Assembly: GCA_013373085.1 (NCBI GenBank)
Contig: JABXIM010000184.1
Coordinates: forward strand, 1-45,983
Source of the DNA: Oceanospirillaceae bacterium
Lineage (GTDB): Bacteria; Pseudomonadota; Gammaproteobacteria; Pseudomonadales; Balneatricaceae
DNA length: 45,983 nucleotides
Reading direction: 5' to 3'
Shown piece after piece: positions 43,300 to 45,983 of this stretch. How positions within the stretch are numbered: position 1 is the stretch's first letter; the number at the start of each line of letters is the position of its first letter. Under the pieces are notes generated by a model. That model was not told where the DNA came from and searched no databases. It saw only the letters and a list, made by a program, of their open reading frames with translations. Position numbers and translations under genes: made by a program.

Positions 43300-44322
43300 A
43301 TGAAAAAACCATTCAAGTTCTTCGCTGCACTGGCACTTTCCCTGACGGCGGCTGTTTCCCAGGCCGACACCACCAAGCTGACATTGTCGTCCTGGCTGCC
43401 GTCCGGTCACCCGCTGGTGAAGGACGTCATTGTCCCTTGGACGAAACAGGTCGAGCAGGTGACTGAAGGACGCGTCCAGGTGGTCATGCTGCCGTCGGCC
43501 CTCGGCCATCCAAAGATGCACTACGATATCGCCCGTGACGGTCAGGCGGATATTACCTACGGCGCCCACGGTTATACCCCGGGCCGTTTCAAACTCTACA
43601 AAATGGTCGAGTTCCCGTTCGGCGGCGACAGCGCCGAGGCTACCTCGATCGCCTACTGGAAGGTATACAACCAATACCTGGCGAAGGCTGGCGAGCATCG
43701 GGACGTGCAACTGCTGGGGCTGTTCACCCACGGTCCGGGGCATATCCACAACAGCCGGAAAACCGTAACCGATGCGGCTGACCTCAAGGGACTCAAGCTG
43801 CGCGTCGGCGGCGGCATCATGAACGATCTGGCTTCCGATCTCGGTGCCGTGACGCTTCAGAAACCTGCGTCCAGCATCTACGAACTGATGTCCAGCGGTG
43901 TCGCAGACGGCACCCTGTTCCCGTTGGAGTCGGTGACCGCGTTCAATATCCAGGACAAGGCCACGCACACCACGCTGGTGCCGGGCGGCCTGTACAACTT
44001 CAGCTTCTTCGTCGTGATGAACCGGGACCGCTTTGCCAGTCTTTCGCAGCAGGACCGTGACGCCATCATGTCGGTATCCGGAGAGTCGCTGGCGGGCCTG
44101 GCCGGCCAGGTCTGGGACCGCGTCGATGCCGCCGCGCTGGAAGCGCTGCAGGCCAGCGGCAACGAGATCACCAAGGCGCCGGAAGCCTTCCTCGACGAAG
44201 TCCGGGGCAGCGTGGATCCGATGATCGAGGCCTGGGAGTCGGAGGCTGCAGAACTTGGCGTCGACGGAGCTGCTGCGCTGCAGGCGTTTCGTACCGAGAG
44301 TCATGCGCCGGCGGCGCCCTGA
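43300..44322 (+). CDS. TRAP transporter substrate-binding protein (DctP)
   Basis: This 340-residue periplasmic protein has a signal peptide (MKKPFKFFAALALSLTAAVS, cut before ADTTK) and DctP blocks: LTLSSWLPSGHPLVKDVIVP, LPSALGHPKMHYDIARDGQA, DLKGLKLRVGGGIMNDLASD (with the family arginine for the carboxylate), and VPGGLYNFSFFVVMNRDRF. I start at the ATG at 43300 in place of an ORF opening inside iacF. It follows iacF by 59 bp on the same strand, so it is probably induced with the auxin genes and may import indole-3-acetate or a related aromatic acid. This is inference from context. Confidence 0.94.
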   Translation: MKKPFKFFAALALSLTAAVSQADTTKLTLSSWLPSGHPLVKDVIVPWTKQVEQVTEGRVQVVMLPSALGHPKMHYDIARDGQADITYGAHGYTPGRFKLYKMVEFPFGGDSAEATSIAYWKVYNQYLAKAGEHRDVQLLGLFTHGPGHIHNSRKTVTDAADLKGLKLRVGGGIMNDLASDLGAVTLQKPASSIYELMSSGVADGTLFPLESVTAFNIQDKATHTTLVPGGLYNFSFFVVMNRDRFASLSQQDRDAIMSVSGESLAGLAGQVWDRVDAAALEALQASGNEITKAPEAFLDEVRGSVDPMIEAWESEAAELGVDGAAALQAFRTESHAPAAP

Positions 44323-44330
44323 GGTGATGC

Positions 44331-44837
44331 ATGGATACCGTAACTTCCGAAGGTGTGGTGCGCTGGTTTGACCGGCTGGTCAACCGGCCGCTGCAGGGCA
44401 TCGCCATGGTGGTCATGTTCCTGATGATGGCGATAACGCTGGTTGACGTGATGGGGCGTTACCTGCTCGACGCGCCGCTGAAGGGGGCCTTCGAGCTCAC
44501 CGAACTGATGCTGGCGGCGGTCATATTTCTGGGGCTGCCGCTGATCACCGCGGAAAACGGCCACATCGCCGTGGACCTGCTGGATTCGCTGATGCCGGCC
44601 CGGCTGCAGCGCTGGCTGGTCGGATTGGTCAATGTGCTGGCATTCGGCATCTTCGCCTGGGTGCTCTGGGACAAGGCATTCAAGGTGCTGCGCTACGAGG
44701 ATACGACAGCCGTGCTGCAGATTCCCTATGCCTGGCTCTGCTTTCTGATGGCCGCGACCACGACTCTGTCGGCACTGGCGCTGCTGCTGATGTTGTTTAT
44801 CAAGGGTGACCGTCTGGTGGCCCGGGGAGGTCACTGA
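44331..44837 (+). CDS. TRAP transporter small permease (DctQ)
   Basis: This 168-residue membrane protein has four hydrophobic helices and DctQ hallmarks: PLQGIAMVVMFLMMAITLVD, VMGRYLLDAPLKGAFELTEL, LPLITAENGHIAVDLLDSLM and PYAWLCFLMAATTTL. It lies 8 bp after dctP; its stop overlaps the dctM start (TGATG). It joins DctM to form the sodium-driven translocator. Confidence 0.94.
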   Translation: MDTVTSEGVVRWFDRLVNRPLQGIAMVVMFLMMAITLVDVMGRYLLDAPLKGAFELTELMLAAVIFLGLPLITAENGHIAVDLLDSLMPARLQRWLVGLVNVLAFGIFAWVLWDKAFKVLRYEDTTAVLQIPYAWLCFLMAATTTLSALALLLMLFIKGDRLVARGGH

Positions 44838-45983
44838 TGGAAGCCAGTTTGATCGGTTTTGCGGTGCTGATGGTGCTGATACTGGCGCGGATTCCACTCG
44901 GGGTCGCGATGGGCGTGGTCGGTGTCATCGGCTTCGCACTGACGCAGGAGTTCGAATACGGCAATCCGCGTGGATGGGATGCGGCACTGACCATGATCGG
45001 TTCGACCGCCTTTGATACCGGGCTGGCTTATGGGCTGTCGGTCGTGCCGCTGTTCCTGCTGATGGGGAACCTTATCACCGAGTCGGGGATGTCGCGCGAA
45101 CTCTACCGGGCCGCCAACGCCTTTCTTGGTCACTTCAAGGGCGGACTGGCGCTGGCAACCGTGGTTTCGTGCGGCGCCTTTTCCGCTGTCTGCGGCAGCT
45201 CCATGGCAACTGCGGCGACAATGTCGAAGGTAGCGATGCCGTCGATGCGGGAATACCGTTATGCGGACAGTCTGGCGACCGGCGCCATCGCCGCCGGTGG
45301 CACGCTGGGGATTCTGATTCCACCCAGTGTCATCCTGGTCATTTATGGCCTGATGACCGAAACGGATATCGGCAAGCTGTTCGTGGCGGGACTGTTGCCT
45401 GGCCTGTTGGGCGTGCTGCTCTATATGTCCGCGGTTGCGGTCGCGGTGCGACTCAAGCCCGAAATCGGACCGGCGGGAAAGCGCGCCGATTGGGGCGAAC
45501 GGCGCGAAGCTCTGAAAGGTGTCTGGGGTATCGGCGTTATCTTCATCATCGTGATGGGAGGGATCTACGCCGGCATCTTCACGCCGACCGAAGCTGCAGG
45601 CATCGGTGCATCGGGCGCCTTCCTGCTCGCGCTGCTAAGCGGTCGGATCGGCGTTGACGGTATCCGCCGTTCCCTGACCAATGGTGCACGTACCACGGCG
45701 ATGCTGTTCTTCCTGGTGATCGGCGCCGTGATTTTTTCCAACTTCATCAACCTGACCGGGTTGCCGATGATGCTGCGTGACTGGGTCATGGCGCAGGGCT
45801 TTGGGCTGCTGACCGTGATCCTGGTGCTGGTGGCGATCTACCTGCTGCTCGGCTGTGTACTCGAAAGCATGTCGATGATCCTGCTGACAGTGCCTGTGTT
45901 CTATCCGATGGTCCAGGCCATGGGGATGGACCTGATCTGGTTCGGCATCCTGGTGGTGGTGGTCACCGAGATCAGCCTGATCA
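44837..45983 (+). CDS. TRAP transporter large permease (DctM), partial at window end
   Basis: About 382 codons are visible before the window ends, of a usual 430-440. DctM features are clear: MEASLIGFAVLMVLILARIP, SVVPLFLLMGNLITESGMS, FSAVCGSSMATAATM, AGGTLGILIPPSVILVIYGL and GIFTPTEAAGIGASGAF, and multiple helices. The start overlaps the DctQ stop by one base. It completes the importer adjacent to the iac genes. Confidence 0.95.
   Translation, partial: MEASLIGFAVLMVLILARIPLGVAMGVVGVIGFALTQEFEYGNPRGWDAALTMIGSTAFDTGLAYGLSVVPLFLLMGNLITESGMSRELYRAANAFLGHFKGGLALATVVSCGAFSAVCGSSMATAATMSKVAMPSMREYRYADSLATGAIAAGGTLGILIPPSVILVIYGLMTETDIGKLFVAGLLPGLLGVLLYMSAVAVAVRLKPEIGPAGKRADWGERREALKGVWGIGVIFIIVMGGIYAGIFTPTEAAGIGASGAFLLALLSGRIGVDGIRRSLTNGARTTAMLFFLVIGAVIFSNFINLTGLPMMLRDWVMAQGFGLLTVILVLVAIYLLLGCVLESMSMILLTVPVFYPMVQAMGMDLIWFGILVVVVTEISLI

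Noticed and set aside
1-45983. CRISPR arrays, phage structural genes, biosynthetic gene clusters
   Set aside because: I found no regularly spaced repeats, no cas-like or capsid/tail-like proteins and no modular synthases in any frame examined.

Overview
The window comes from a GC-rich bacterial chromosome. The tRNA-Gly end, Liv, TRAP and tripartite tricarboxylate transporters, TctDE-type regulators and an auxin-degradation cluster point to a metabolically versatile gammaproteobacterium. A Pseudomonas or marine Oceanospirillales-like lineage is my guess; the sequence does not settle it.

Region 1 (1-21247) looks like a fixed genomic island. The left edge is the last 28 nt of a tRNA-Gly(GCC). 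A 19-bp stretch of that end (11-29) recurs exactly at 21229-21247, as expected for attL/attR of a tRNA-targeting tyrosine-recombinase element. Next to the tRNA lies only the N-terminus of a P4-type integrase, fused to a broken IS5-family transposase, so the island should no longer excise by itself. The cargo is acyl-CoA metabolism: two paralogous acyl-CoA ligases near the two ends, an ACAD10/11-like acyl-CoA dehydrogenase with its phosphotransferase partner, an SDR, a quinone oxidoreductase, a histidine phosphatase, a complete Liv-type ABC importer, a second SDR, a thiolase and two LysR regulators. A small PfpI/monooxygenase operon and an IS1182 remnant are also present. Palindromes of the form ATTCA-N5-TGAAT occur both at the first LysR gene and in front of the dehydrogenase operon, suggesting one regulon. 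The likely role is import, CoA activation and oxidation of an unidentified organic acid, perhaps a hydroxy acid.

Region 2 (21.3-33.8 kb) is a tripartite tricarboxylate transporter locus: TctC, a fused TctA-TctB protein, a universal stress protein and a PrpF/4-oxalomesaconate-tautomerase-like isomerase. Divergent from these runs an overlapping operon of LysR, TctD-like response regulator, TctE-like kinase and a periplasmic binding protein. A membrane class III nucleotide cyclase follows. A RHH antitoxin/ParE toxin pair (34.05-34.6 kb) and a gene-poor stretch with hairpins and a gene remnant separate this from region 3.

Region 3 (35.4-45.98 kb) is an indole-3-acetic acid (auxin) catabolic cluster: divergent MarR regulator iacR, then iacH-A-B-I-C-D-E-F, followed directly by TRAP transporter genes dctP, dctQ and dctM (cut by the window end). 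iacG is not where it usually lies. Two near-identical operators containing a TTGACA -35 box sit about 80-100 bp upstream of iacR and of iacH.
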